From Basidiobolus meristosporus CBS 931.73 (taxonomy: Eukaryota > Basidiobolomycota > Basidiobolomycetes > Basidiobolales > Basidiobolaceae): a stretch of DNA of 64,000 nucleotides. A program made the translations under genes and the position numbers. The notes under the pieces are model-generated. The model had not been told where the DNA came from, did no database searches, and worked only from the letters and a program-made list of their open reading frames with translations. Below are positions 32,488 through 45,329 of this stretch, one piece after another. Position 1 is the first letter of the stretch; every line of letters begins with the position of its first letter. The stretch is taken from NCBI GenBank assembly GCA_002104905.1, contig MCFE01000260.1, positions 1 through 64,000 on the forward strand, read 5' to 3'.

Positions 32488-35400
32488 TGTTATGATCTGC
32501 TCTTTCAGTTCTTAAGGTAGATCAGCTTTTGGTTGAATCAGGTATTTTAAGTTTGGCCTATCAGTATATCAGCATTTGCTATCAAATCACTAGTACTAAT
32601 GCGCAAATGAATCAGCAGATCCTTATCAGACAGAAATAGATAAGATGAGTAAGACCTGATTGGGTGATTATGATGCAGCTAAATGAGTCATCAGCCATCA
32701 ACTAGGTTAAGAAATATGGTTATTCAGCATTGATGAGGCAAAATTCATACAAGCAGATGCTGGAACCTCAATAATAATCAGTTCAGATTTTGATGAATAC
32801 AATACTAGCTAAACTTCTTATTCTTTTACAATTCTTGTATCAAGACTAGTAACATTCGTAGCAGCAATAGCCAGCAATCTGCCTCCTGAAGAAAGAAGAA
32901 GCCTCCCTGACAATGTTGCAAAAACAAAGCAGGAAAAGTTTATGCAGCAAATTCCGGCCCAACAGCAACAGCAACTCCAGATCCATAGCTAGCAGGAACA
33001 AGTAATGACAACCATGGCCAAGAGCCACCAAAGCACTATCAAGAATAACTTTAGTGTAAGTGTCAACCAGCACTATGGCAGAGTTGCTGAAAACCTGGAA
33101 ACTTGGCTCTTTCAAATTGAAGAAGCTTTTGAGACTAGCAGAATTGCCCAGAAAGCAAGTTGCATTATGCATCTTTGCAGTGGTACCACTACAGGATCAG
33201 GTTAGCCACTATGACAGGAAGCTCTACTATCTCTCCCAGGGAAGAGTTTGTGTTGCAAATTAAGGATGATTTTGAGCCTCCACACCAGCAAACATCACCA
33301 AGGTGGAGGCTGAAGACACTCAGACAGGAAGGAATGGCTCAAAAATATGTTATGATCTACTGCTTGAATGTTCAAGATGGAGCAGTTTTTAGTCAAATCA
33401 AGTTATAGTTATAAGCTTAGCCTATCAGTATAGCAGTGTTATCTTTCAATCAATAGCATTAGTCAGCAAATGAATCTGCAGATCCTCTTCAGACTGAAAT
33501 AGATATATTATGTAGGATCTTATTGAGTGATGATGATGCAATCAAATAATCATCAGCCACAACCTGAATTAGGATATACAATTAGTCAGCAATTGATCTG
33601 GCAAAGTATACTTAAACAGATGTTGCAACCTCAATAAAGATCAGTTCAAGTTATACATTATACAGCCTCTCACTGGGCAAATGCAGCTTGACAGTGGTAC
33701 CACAACAGGATCAGGTAAGCCACCGTGATGGGATGGTCTACAATCTCTACCTGGGATGAGTTTGTGCCAGAAATTCACAATGCTTTCAACCCCCACACCA
33801 GCAGACACTACTCAGAAGAAAGTTAAAGACACTCCAACAGAAAGAAATGGCTCAAGAGTACATCAATGAATATAGATGTCTACTTGGACAAACTTAAAGA
33901 ATGGACCCCCTGGATCAAGTGAATACTTTTTTGACAGGTTAAAAGAAAGTACTTGCAAGGAAGTGAATTATTGAAGACCTCAGACTATTGAAGTAGCCAT
34001 CAAGATTGCCATTGACTATGACTCAGCTATGTTTGGAGTTGGAAAGCCCACAATGACTAATCAGAGAAGTTACAATCACTATGAAAGAAGACAATCAGAA
34101 GCAGTGCCAATGGAAATAAATGCAATGCGGAAGAATCCTACCTCAGAAGAATGTAAGAAGTGAGGACTTTGCTTGAATAGCCACCAGCAGGGATATATTG
34201 CAATGTACTGCCCTCAGTGAGGAAATGGACACCAGCTATTAAGAACCTTCAACCATTTTGAAGCCCTTGAGCATAGTAACATGGAAGATGAACTTGAAGA
34301 AGACTCAGAACTCATCTTCCAGATGACAGAAGAATACCTATCTCAGATGACCTCCAACTCATGAAAGCTATTGTACTTGAATGGAGTAATCAATGGAGTA
34401 ACTGCCAAGATCATGATTGACTCAGGAGCTCTGCATGAGTACATGCCAGAACAATTTGCTTCAACGGCTGGAATCAACTCAGAACCCACCAAATCAACTT
34501 TAGTCTCAACAGCTGATGGGAAATTGCACATGATCAACCATATTACACAGCAAGTAAGGATGAAGATCAATGACTATAAAGAAGACCTACAGGCTAATAT
34601 ATTTGGGAACTGCAAATTTGACCTTGTACTTAGTAAAACCTGGCTGTTTTGTTGAAATCCATCAATTAACTGGAGAACCCATGCTACTCAGATCCAGAAG
34701 GACAACAAGACCTATGAGTTACTACCTGCCAGACTGGATTTTAACTTGGTCAAAGCCAGTGTATGTGAAACAAGTGAACTAAGCAAGACACAGTTTTGTA
34801 GAGCACTTAAGAAAGGTACCCAGATGTTTCTCATGGTGATACTACAGGAGGATTCTGCTACTTCAGTACCCTAGAAGATGCAGACACTATTGAAGTAATA
34901 TTCAGATGTATTTACAGAGGAATTTGCAGGCCTACCATCAGTTGGAGATGTAGATCATGCCACTGAAACAGGAGATAGTCCTCCAGTGAGTAAGACACCT
35001 TACAGAATGAGTTAATTGGAGTTGGAAAAGATGAAGTGACAAACAGATTAGTTATTGGAGCAAGGATATATCAGACCCAGCTAATCACCTTGGGGGAGCA
35101 CCAGTACTTTTTGTGAAAAAGAAGGATAGAATACTCAGGGTGTGCATTGATTACAGAGCCCTTAAATTGGTCACCATGCAGAATAAGTACTCTATATCTT
35201 GAATTGATGAGCTTTTGGACCAACTCATTGGAGCTACCATATTCAGCAAGATTAACCTCATGTCAGGTTACAACCAGAGGAGGGTGAAGACAGAAGACAA
35301 CACTAAGACAGCATTCAGGACTAGATCTAGACATTACAAGTACCTAGTCATGGATTTTGGCCTCACCAATGCCCCTGCAACATTGATGACCTTGATACAA

Positions 35401-38355
35401 GCAGTCTTCCAGAAATACTTGGACAAGTTTGTGGTAATCTACCTAGATGACATACTGATATACAGCAAGACAGAACAGGATCACTTGGTGCACATTGAAA
35501 AGGTCTTGTAGGATATAGGAGAGAACAAGCTGTGCGCCAAGCTAGCAAAGTGTGAATTCTTCATGGAATGTGTTGAATATCAAGGACACATAGTAGCTAG
35601 CACAGCAGTGACCTTAGACCCTAAGAAGGTTAAATTTATCAAGAATCTGAAGCAGCCCAATAGCATATCAGAATTCAGATCATTCCTTAGAATGGTTTCC
35701 CACTATTGGATACTTTTGAGTCCTTTGCAAGTATTGCAGCCCCTTTAACTGATATCCTCAAGAAAGACAATACCTACAAGTGGGACATAGCTTGTGAGAG
35801 TGCCTTTCAAATGCTCAAGAATGAACTTGCTAAGCTGCCAAGCTTAAGAATACCGGACTTTGGAAAAGAATTTACTCTGTGCACAGATGCTTCAGATTAT
35901 GCAATTGCTGGAGTGTTGAGCCACAAACACAAGGGAAAGGAGTTCCCAGTTGCCTTTGAATCCAAGAAACTGAACTCAGCAGAACAAAACAATCCAGTGC
36001 ATGGGAAGGATACGCTGCTATAAAATACTGCTTGAAGACATGGAGATACTATATTGAAGGAGCCAAATTTACAGTGATGTCTGATCATGCCTCACTCAAG
36101 TATATATTTACTCAGAAGGTGCTCTCCAGAAGAATGACAAGTTGGAGTGAATACATTCAGCAATTTGATTTGGTGATTGTCTCCTGCCTAGTGAGAAACA
36201 ACACAGTTACTGATGCCTTACCAGGATTAGAACAAGGTGCAAACTCCACTTGCAGCATAAGTCAGATTGGCTTATCATATTGCCAAGGTACCTAGAAGAC
36301 CAAGCCATTCCTAATGAGGTGGATGAAGAGATCAAGAAAATAATCTGGGATGAAGCCAGCAAATTGATGGTGCAGGATGAAACACTCTACCAAATTGTTG
36401 ATGGATGCCCTATTGCCTATTGCCCTTACGTTGCTTGCCTGGATTTAATACATAAGCTACACAATGAATATGAACATTATGGAATTGTAGGAACCCATAG
36501 CCTTGTGAAGGCAAGAGCAAGGTGGCCTGGAATGAAACTAGAAATTGAGAAACTAGTGAAAACATGCCCAAATTGCCAAATCAACCAAGGCCAACCACAG
36601 AGAATTGCTGAACTCTTTCCCTTGGAGCCTGTGAGACCATTTAAAGATGGTGAATTGACTTTATTGGAAGACTGCAAACCACCAGGAAATGCAGCCATTG
36701 GATCCTAGTAGTAATTGACCATGCCACTAAAGGCCAGTGGCCAAAGCAGTACCTGTAGCCAGTGAACAAAAAGTTGCAAGTTTATCTACCATGATTTCCT
36801 AATGAAGTTTGGATGCCCTGTAGAGATTATATCCTATAGAGGAGCAAACTTTATGACAAGGACATTGGAAGCTACCTGGAAATGCAGCAGATCAAACACT
36901 TGAAAACCTTGGCATATCACCCTAGAACTAATGGAGTCACTGAGCAGTTTGTTGGATTATTTGGAAAAATGCTGACCAAGTATGCAAATGTAGCTGCCAG
37001 TAGGTTGGATAAGTATATAGACCAAGCACTTTTGCATTCAGAGTTAGAGCACACAAAACCATTTAACAATTGCCATTTTACTTAGTGTATGGATGTGAAC
37101 CAAGGATTCCAGGATATTGTACACAACCAAAGCTTACCATTGCCTTAGAAGATGAACTCAATCAACCAAGTAGACACCAGCAGCCAAAACAAAGATAACA
37201 AGAGGCACAGGCCAAAGTATCTCAAAGTGCAGAGAAGCTGAAGCAGAGAATTGATAAGACTATATCACCCAAGGCATTGACAGTTGAGGACTTTAATTGC
37301 TGAGAAACAGCATGTGGCAGAAGCTTGAGCCACAATGGACAGCATCTTTTAAGATCATCAGCAAATGTTCATTTGCAACTTACCAACTAGTGGACAAACA
37401 AGGGAGTATCTTGGAAAATTTAGTTCATAGAGACCAACTCAAGCTTGCAAGACTTGCTAACAATACTGAATCATCAAGATATTGGTATCACAGGAAAAGA
37501 GATTCAGAAGTACCCTCTCAACTTTAGAAGGGTAGAATGTTATGATTTACCACTTGAATGCTTAAGTTGGATCAGTTTTTAGTCAAATCACTTAGTTGAA
37601 TGTTTAGCCAATCAGTAAATCAGTGTTATCCATCAAATCAGTAGCAATAGTCAGCAAATGAATCAGCAGACCCTTGTTAGACAGAAATAGATTTATCAAG
37701 AAAGATCTTATTGGGTGATGATGATGCAATCAAATGAGTCATTAGCCACAACCTATATTAGGAAATTCAATTAGTCAGCAATTGATCTTGCAAAATGTAC
37801 CTAAGGAGCTGCTGGAACCTCAATAAAAATCATTCAAGTTTAATGAGTACAATACTAGCTAAACTCCCTAATCCTCTACAACTCTTATATCATGAGTTGT
37901 AACCTTGGTAACAGCAATCACCGGAAACCTCCCTCCTGAAGAAAGAAGAAGCCTTAAAGTGAAGATAAGATTAAGCAGAGATATTGGAAGACTATTTCAC
38001 CAGAGGCTCTGACAAATGGGAACTAAGCAAGTTTAGTTTTTAGTCAAATCAACCAGCATTGTCTTTGGCCTTTCTACATATTAGCATTGTCTTTCAAGTA
38101 AGTCTATCAGTCAACAAATGAATCTGCAGATCCTTATCATACAGAAGTAGAGATATTAAGTAAGATGTAATTTGATGATGGTGATGCAAAAATCTTAGTC
38201 AACAGCCACCAACTAGATTAGGTAATACAATTAGTAAGCAATAGATCTGACAAAAAACTTATAAGGAGCTGCTGGAACCTTAAAAAGATCAGCTGAAGTG
38301 TAGTAAGTACATTACTTGCTAATTCCCTATTGCTTGACAACTCTTGCATCAAAAC
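32488..38355 (+). mobile_element. Tandem Ty3/gypsy array with four LTR copies
   Basis: LTR copies begin TGTTATGATCTGC or close variants at 32488-32854 (complete, ends GTAACA), 33348-33652 (3' truncated), 37538-37904 (complete) and about 38030-38355 (5' truncated). Between LTRs 1 and 2 is a piece of gag. Between LTRs 2 and 3 is a decayed gag-pol. LTR 3 is followed by a new primer site and gag start (GGTAACAGCAATCACC, then CCTCCCTCCTGAAG), a large deletion, and LTR 4. Neighbouring elements therefore share LTRs. The array interrupts copia family 2. Confidence 0.8.
32870..37530 (+). pseudogene. Ty3/gypsy gag-pol relic (plus array)
   Basis: Domains in gypsy order: gag pieces 32870-34250 (interrupted by an LTR at 33348-33652); aspartic protease with intact MIDSGALHEYM (about 34413); reverse transcriptase 35080-35750 with YLDDILIYS (about 35441); RNase H with CTDASDYAIAG (about 35880); integrase zinc motif H...H...CPNC (36450-36580); integrase core 36700-37100 (decayed); and a C-terminal GPY/F-like tail ending near 37530. 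Numerous stops and frameshifts. No chromodomain recognised. Confidence 0.85.
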
Positions 38356-38359
38356 TTAT

Positions 38360-40394
38360 GAAATTATTGTAATCCCTAAATGGTTGAGATTTGCTCAGTA
38401 TTAAGTTATTGTCCATGGGGTTTGCTGCAGGCTTGTAATTTCTCATTTTGTAGAGGCTTAAAATATTGCAGAGGCACTTAAACAGATTCAGCACCATTGA
38501 CTGCATAAATGTTTTACATTTGACTACAATGCTAAGAAAATAGGTCAATTTTCTAAGATCATTCATTGTAAGCCCAATGAAAAGGTCTGATTTTGTCAGT
38601 TTAAATGCCACTGATAACCTGTAGCTGTTGTTTGGGTCTCCACACAAAGTACCAGGTTAATAATACCCTCTTAAGCTTTTTTACATTTGCACTATGGCAT
38701 GCAGTGCTACATACAAAGCTAACCTCATCTGGATATGTGTCAATTTTTTATACCATGCCCTTGATGCCTACTTTAGCCCAAACAGCAATTTCTGAGTTGG
38801 CAAACCTGTGGGTGCCTTTTGAATTGCTAAAACCTGGTAGTTACTCCATACATGTAGTGTCTTGCTAATCCCCACTTAGAAAGGCTGTTTTGAGACCCAT
38901 CTGTTGTAGATCTAGACTGTGTACATATGCCAGAGCTACAACTGTCCTAATGGAGTTAAATTAGGTTACCACAGTAAGTGTTTTCTCAAAGTCCAGTCCC
39001 TGGATCTGGCAATTGCGTCTATCTCCCAATCTGACTTTATACTTATCCATGGTATCATTTGTAGATTTCTTGATCTTGTAGACCAATCTAAGTCCTATTG
39101 GCTTTTTCTCACTTGGAAGTTCCACCCATTCACATGTTGTTGCTCTGATCAGTGATTGGTACTCCTCCTGCATAACCTGTTGCAACACAGCAGCATCTGT
39201 ACTTTATGTTGCTTGTTCCAGATGCTGAAGTTTGGCACATAAGGCCAGGTAAGCTTCATTGTGGTCATTGTATGCCTTCTTCCAAGATCCAGGTGTATTT
39301 GTTATTCAGGTGGATCCCCTGACCAGGATAATCTGTACTGCCTGGCAACTGGTAGAATACTCTTCCATAATTTGATGTACTAGGAAGATGTTTTCCTCAT
39401 TGGTGGAGATTGCATTGTCAGGCAGCCAGCCAATGAGCTTAGGGACTCTGTGGTCTGATTTCTACTTAAATACATCATTCCTTCTCTTGATCAGCTTTCA
39501 AATTGTGCCATTGTACACTCTATACCCTTTTGTATCTCCTCAATGGCCAAGAGAGATCCCTTTTCTACTTTTTGGTACCAACCATGAGTGTAGAAATTGC
39601 CACTGCTAAGGATCCTAAAGTGCTAGAAGTCTGGTTTTTTGCTGGATATGCATCAAAGAGTGCAAAATCATGTGGTGCTGTTGTTTGGCATCTAGTCTTG
39701 ATGTATACTGCACTAGCCACAAATTCAGCCCATAACTTGTAGTCCTTTCCCATATCATGTAGGATATTTCCGCCCATCTCTACTGTGCCTCTACTTTAAT
39801 GTCCTGATACTGCATTTTGCTTTGAAATATCTGGGACAGCAGTCTGTTGAAATAAACTAGTAGTTGAATGATAGTCTACTAGCTCCATATGTCAGTATTC
39901 TCAAACATTAGTACTTCAGAGTGCCATCAATTTACACCAAGCTTGCATTTACCATGTACTTTAAGTACTTGAACATCTCTAAAGCCTCATTCTTTATCTG
40001 TGGGAAGTATACCCACAAATACCTTATCTAGTCATCAAAAACCATTATAAAGTATCTCTTGCCTTCAAAGGATAATGCTCTGATGAAACCATGTATGTCT
40101 GGGTGCATAATAGCAAATTTGTTGGTGATACTGGTGCCTCCTGGGCTCCTGAAATATTACCTGGCTTGTTTCCCATATGAGTGCCTCTTAAAGACACTCA
40201 ATTTGAACAGAATCAGATAACTGAGCCCTAAAGCATATTAACTTTTCACTGATTGGCGCATTTTCTGATCCCCAATGTGACCTAGCCTCCTATGCCAGGT
40301 TTCCCAGATGGTTTATACTGTTTTAACAATGTTAACATACCAATGTGCAATGACTTTGCATTGTAACATGTGTACAATGTGATCTTGGTTTCCC
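38360..40394 (-). pseudogene. Copia family 2 pol relic, 5' part
   Basis: Minus-strand pieces in order: integrase (KDYKLWAEFVASAVYIK, about 39700; further decayed upstream to 40394), start of reverse transcriptase (MQEEYQSL..., KKPIGLRLVYKIKK, about 39040-39180) and end of reverse transcriptase (KMRNYKPAANPMDNNL, about 38410-38450). Many lesions. It continues at 31720-32487 beyond the gypsy array, and is cut on the right by the second gypsy array at 40395. Confidence 0.75.
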
Positions 40395-40762
40395 TGTTAC
40401 AAGTCTTGGCATAAGAGTTGTAGAGGAATAGGGAGTTTAGCTAGTATTGTATTCACCAAAACTGGAACTGATCTTTTTTGAGGTTCCAGCAGCTGCTTAT
40501 ATACATCTTTGCCAGATCATTTGCTGATTAATTGTGTTTCCTAATGTAGGTAGTGGTTGATGACTCATTTGATTGCATCATCATCACCCAATGAGATCCT
40601 ACTTAATATATCAATTCCTGTCTGATAAGGATCTGCTGAATCATCTGCTGACTTATGCAACTGACTTGATAGATAACACATATATTGATTGGCTAAACAT
40701 ATAACTAATTGATTTGACTAAAAACTGATCTAACTTAGCCATTCAAGTGGCAGATCATTTCA
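40395..40762 (-). repeat. Gypsy LTR, array distal copy
   Basis: 368 bp from TGTTACAAGTC to GGCAGATCATTTCA (terminal ACA lost). Shares long blocks such as GAGTTGTAGAGGAATAGGGAG with the other two LTRs. Confidence 0.85.
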
Positions 40763-40779
40763 TTTTCCCCTACTCAAGT

Positions 40780-43700
40780 TGAGTGGGTTCTCCTGAATCT
40801 CTTTCCTTATGATACCAATATCTTGATGGTTCAGTATTGTTGGTAAGTCTTGCAAGCTTGAGTCTTTCTCTATGAACTAAATCTTCCCAGATATTCCCTT
40901 GTTTGTCCACTAGTTGGTAAGTTGCAAATGGACATTCTCTGATGATCTTAAAAGGTCCAGTTCATTGTGGCTTAAACTTCTTCCAAGTATTGTTTCTCAG
41001 CAATACAAAGCTCCTAACTGTCAATGCCTTGGGTGATATAGTCTTATCAAATCTCTGCTTCATCCTCCCTGCACATTCAGATACTTTGGCCTGTGCCTCT
41101 TGATGTCTTTGTACTAGCTGCTGGTGTCTACTTGGCTGACTTAGTTCATCTTCTAAGGCATCTGTAAGCTTTGGTTGTGTGAGATCTCCTGGAATCCTTG
41201 GTTCACATCCATAAACTAAGTAAAATGGCAATTGTTGGGTGGTATTGTGTACTCTAACTCAGCATGCAAAGAGTGCTTGGCCTATATACTCATCCCATCT
41301 ACTGACAGCTCCATTTGCATACTTGGTCAGCATCTTTCCAAATAATCCATTAAACTGCTGAGTGACTCCGTTAGCTCTAAGGTGATATGCCAAGGTTTTC
41401 AAGTGTCTGATATGCTGCATTTCCTGGAAAGCTTCCAATGTCTTTGTCATGAGGTTTGCTTCTAAATTGAATAGAGGCTCTACACAGCATCCAATCTTCA
41501 TGAGGATCTCATTGTAGATGAAGCTTGCAACTTCTTGGTCACTGGCTACAGGTACTGCTTTGGCCACTGGCCTTTAGTGGCATGGTCAATCTCTACTAGG
41601 ATCCAACAATTGCATTTCCTGGTAGTTGGCAGTCTTCCAATAAAGTAAATTCCCCATCTTTCAAATGGTCTTACTGGCTCCAAGGGAAGGAGTTCAGCAA
41701 TTCTCTGTGGCTGGCCTTGGTTGATTTGGCAATTTGGGCATGTTTTCACTAGCTTCTCAATGTCTTGTTTCATTCTGGGCCACCATGCTCTGGCTTTCAC
41801 AACATTATAGGTTCCTTCAATTTCAGGATGGCCATATCTATTGTGTAGCTTATGTATTAAGTCCAGGCAAGCAACATAAGGGCAATAGGCAATAGGGCTT
41901 CCATCAACAATTTGGTAGAGTGTTTCATCCTGTACCATCAACTTGCTGGCTTTATCCCAGATTATTTTCTTGATCTCTTCATCCGCCTCATTAGGAATGG
42001 CTTGATCCTACAAGTACTTTGGTAATAGGTTAGGCCAATCTGATTCATGCACCAAGTTGAGTTTTGTAACATGTTCTAATCTTGATAAGGCATCAGCAAC
42101 CATGTTGTTTTTCCCAGGGCAGTTAACAATCTCCAAATCAAATGGCTGAATGTATTCACTCCATCATGTTATTCTTCTAGAGAGTACCTTCTGAGTAAAT
42201 ATATACTTGAGGGAGGCATGGTCAGTCTTTATAGCACATTTGACTCCTTCTATATAGCGTCACCATGTCTTCAAGCAGTCAGTTATAGTAAGCTTCTCCT
42301 TTGCATGCACTTGATAGTTTTGTTCTGCCAAGTTCAGTTTTTTGGATTCAAAGGCTACTAGGAAGTCCTTTCCCTCATGTTCTTGGCTCAATACTCCACC
42401 AATTGCACAATCTGAAGCATCTGTGTACAGAGTAAATTCTTTTCCAAAGTCTGGTGTTCTTAAGCTTGACAGCTTAGCAGGTTCATTCTAGAGTATTCGG
42501 AAGGCAGTCTTACAAGCTATGTCCCACTTGTAGGCATTATCTTTCTTGAGGATATTAGTCAAAGGGGCTGCTATTCTTGCAAAGGACTTGACAAATCTCC
42601 AATAATGGGAAACCATTCAAAGGAATGATCTGAGTTCTGATATGCTATGGGGCTGCTTCAGATTCTTGATAACTTCAACTTTCTTAGGGTCTAAAGTCAC
42701 TCCTGTGCTGGTAACTGTGCGTCCCAGATATTCAACATGTTCCTTGACAAACTCACACTTGGCTAGCTTGCTATATAGTTTGCTCTCTCTTAGCTTCTAC
42801 AAGACCTTTTAAATGTGCACCACCTGATCCTCTTCTGTCTTGCTGTATATCTATATATCATCTAGGTAGATTATGACAAGCTTGTTTAAGCACTCCTGGA
42901 AGATATTCTGCATCAGGGTCATGAATGTTGCAGGGGCATTGGTGAGGCCAAAACCCATGACTAGGTACTTTTAATCTCTATATCTGGTCCTGAATGCCAT
43001 CTTAGGGATGTCTTCAGGCTTCACCCTGATTTGATTGTATCCCAATGTGAGGTCAATCTTGCTGAATATAGTGGCTCTGTTGAGTTGGTCCAAAAGCTCA
43101 TCAATCCAAGATATGGGGTACTTATTCTTCACAGAAACTGAGTTGAGGGCTCTGCAATCAATGCACATCCTGAGTAATTGATCCTTCTTCTTCACAAAAA
43201 GTACTGGTGCTCCCCAGGGTGACTTGCTGAGTCTGATATATCCTTGCCCCAATAACTAATCCAATTGTCTCCTCTTCATGTCCAGCTCCTATTGACTCAT
43301 TCTGTATGGTGTCTTACTTACTGGAGGGCTATATCCTGTGTTAATGGCATGATCCATGTCTCTGACTGGTGGTAGGCTTATAAGTTCATCTGGAAATCTG
43401 TCTGAATATTCCTTCAACAGAGTCTGGACCCTCTGAGTACTGGAGTGGTGGAATCCTCCTGTAATACTGCCATGGGGAACATCTGGGTGCCTTTTCTGAG
43501 TACTCTACGGAACTTTGTCGTGCTAAGTTCACTTGTTTCACACATACTGGAATTGGCCAAGCTGAAACCCAGTTTAGGAGGTAATAGCTCATAGGTCTTA
43601 TTGTCTTTGTGGATCTGAGTAGCATGGGTTCACCAGTTGTTTGATGGAATACAACAGAATAGCCAGGCTTTCCAACTACAAGGTCAAACTTGCAGCTCCC

Positions 43701-44925
43701 AATTATATAGGCCCATAGGTTTTCTTCATAATCATTGATCTTCATCCTTACTGGCTGAGTAATACAGTTGACCATATGAGAGTTTCCATCAACTGTTCAG
43801 ACTGAAGTTGATTTGGTGAGTTCAAAGCTGTTTCCAGCTTTCAAAGCAAATTACTCTGACATCTACTCATGCAATGCCTCAGAGTCAATCATGATCTTGG
43901 CAGGTACTCAATTGATTACCCCATTCGGATACAATAGCTTTCCTGAGTTTGAGGTCATCTGGGATAGGTATTCTTCTCCTTATGGGAGGTGAGTTCTGAG
44001 TCTTCATCAAGTTCATCCTCTATGTTATTATGCTCAAGGGCTTCCATATGGTTGAAGATTCTTCATAGCTGGTGTCCATTTTTTTTCTAAGGGCAGTACT
44101 TTGCAATATGTCCCTGCTGTTGACAATTGAAGCAAAGTCCTTACTTCTTACATTTTTTGAGGCAGGACTGCTGCATAGCATCTATTTCCATTGGAACCGC
44201 TTCTCATTGTCTTCTTTCATAATGACTGTAGCCTTGCTGATTAGTTGTTATGGGCTTCCCTACTCCAAGCATAGATAACTTATAGTCAATGGCAATCTTG
44301 GTTGCTTCTTCAAAAGTCTGGGGTCTTCAATAATTCACTTCCTTGCAAGTTCTTTCTTTCAGCCCATCAATAAAGTAATCCACTTAATCCAGGGAGTCCA
44401 TTCTTACTATGTCAAAGTAGACATCTGTATTCAAAAATCTACTCTTGAACCATTCCTTTCTGTCTGAGTGTCTTCAACTTTCTTCTTAGTAGTGTCTGCT
44501 GGTGTGTGGGTTGAAAGCATTGCAAATTTCTGGCACAAACTCATCCCTGGTAGAGATTGTAGAGCATCCAATCATGGTGCTGACCAGATCTTGTTGCGGT
44601 ACTACTGTAAAGCTGCATCTGCCAGGTAAGAGGCTGCATAATATAAATTGCTTTCTGGAGCAATTCCCTTAGCCTTGAAAGCTTCTGCAATCTGGTCAAG
44701 CCAAGTTCCCAGGTTTTCATTGACCCTACCATGATACCATTGACCTTCACACAAAAGTTACTCTTGACAGGGTTTTGCTGGCTTTGGGCCATGGTATTCA
44801 TTCCTTGTTGCAGCTGGCTATGGATCTGAAGTAAGTGTTGCTGTTAGGCCAGGGCTTTCTGCATAGCTTTCTTCCTTTTTTGATTTTTGGACATCTTTAG
44901 GAAGGCTTCTTTTTTTAGGAGGGAG
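40780..44925 (-). pseudogene. Gypsy gag-pol relic A
   Basis: On the minus strand: gag about 43930-44900 with a zinc knuckle (CFNCQQQGHIAKYC, about 44094-44135); protease about 43670-43910, where the active-site DSG reads DSE; reverse transcriptase about 42900-43260 ([28 protein letters not shown]); RNase H about 42060-42500; integrase zinc motif and core 41260-41941 (HKLHNRYGHPEI..., CPNCQINQ); and a GPY/F-type tail near 40780-41230. Many frameshifts and stops, so it is inactive. Confidence 0.88.
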
Positions 44926-44949
44926 GTTTCTAGTTATCGCTGCTACCAA

Positions 44950-45318
44950 TGTTACAAGTCTTGGCATCAGAGTTGTAGAGGAATAGGGAGTTTAGCTAGT
45001 ATTGTATTCACCAAAACTTGAACTAAACTTTTTTGAGGTTCCAGCAGCTCCTTAAATACATTTTGCCAGGCTAATTGCTGACTAATTATATTTCCTAATA
45101 TATGTTGTGGCTGATGATTCATTTGATTGCATCATCATCACCCACTAAGATCCTACCTAATATATCTATTTCTGTCGGATAAGGATCTGCTGATTCATTT
45201 GCTGACTAATGCTACTGATTTGATAGATAATACTGAAATACTGATAACCTAAACATATAACTTATTGATTTGGCTAAGAACTGATCTAACTTAAACATTC
45301 AAGCAGCAGATCACAACT
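44950..45318 (-). repeat. Gypsy LTR shared by units A and B
   Basis: 369 bp, TGTTACAAGTC to CAGATCACAACT. It serves as the 5' LTR of unit A and the 3' LTR of unit B. Confidence 0.88.
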
Positions 45319-45329
45319 TTCTCCCCTGC

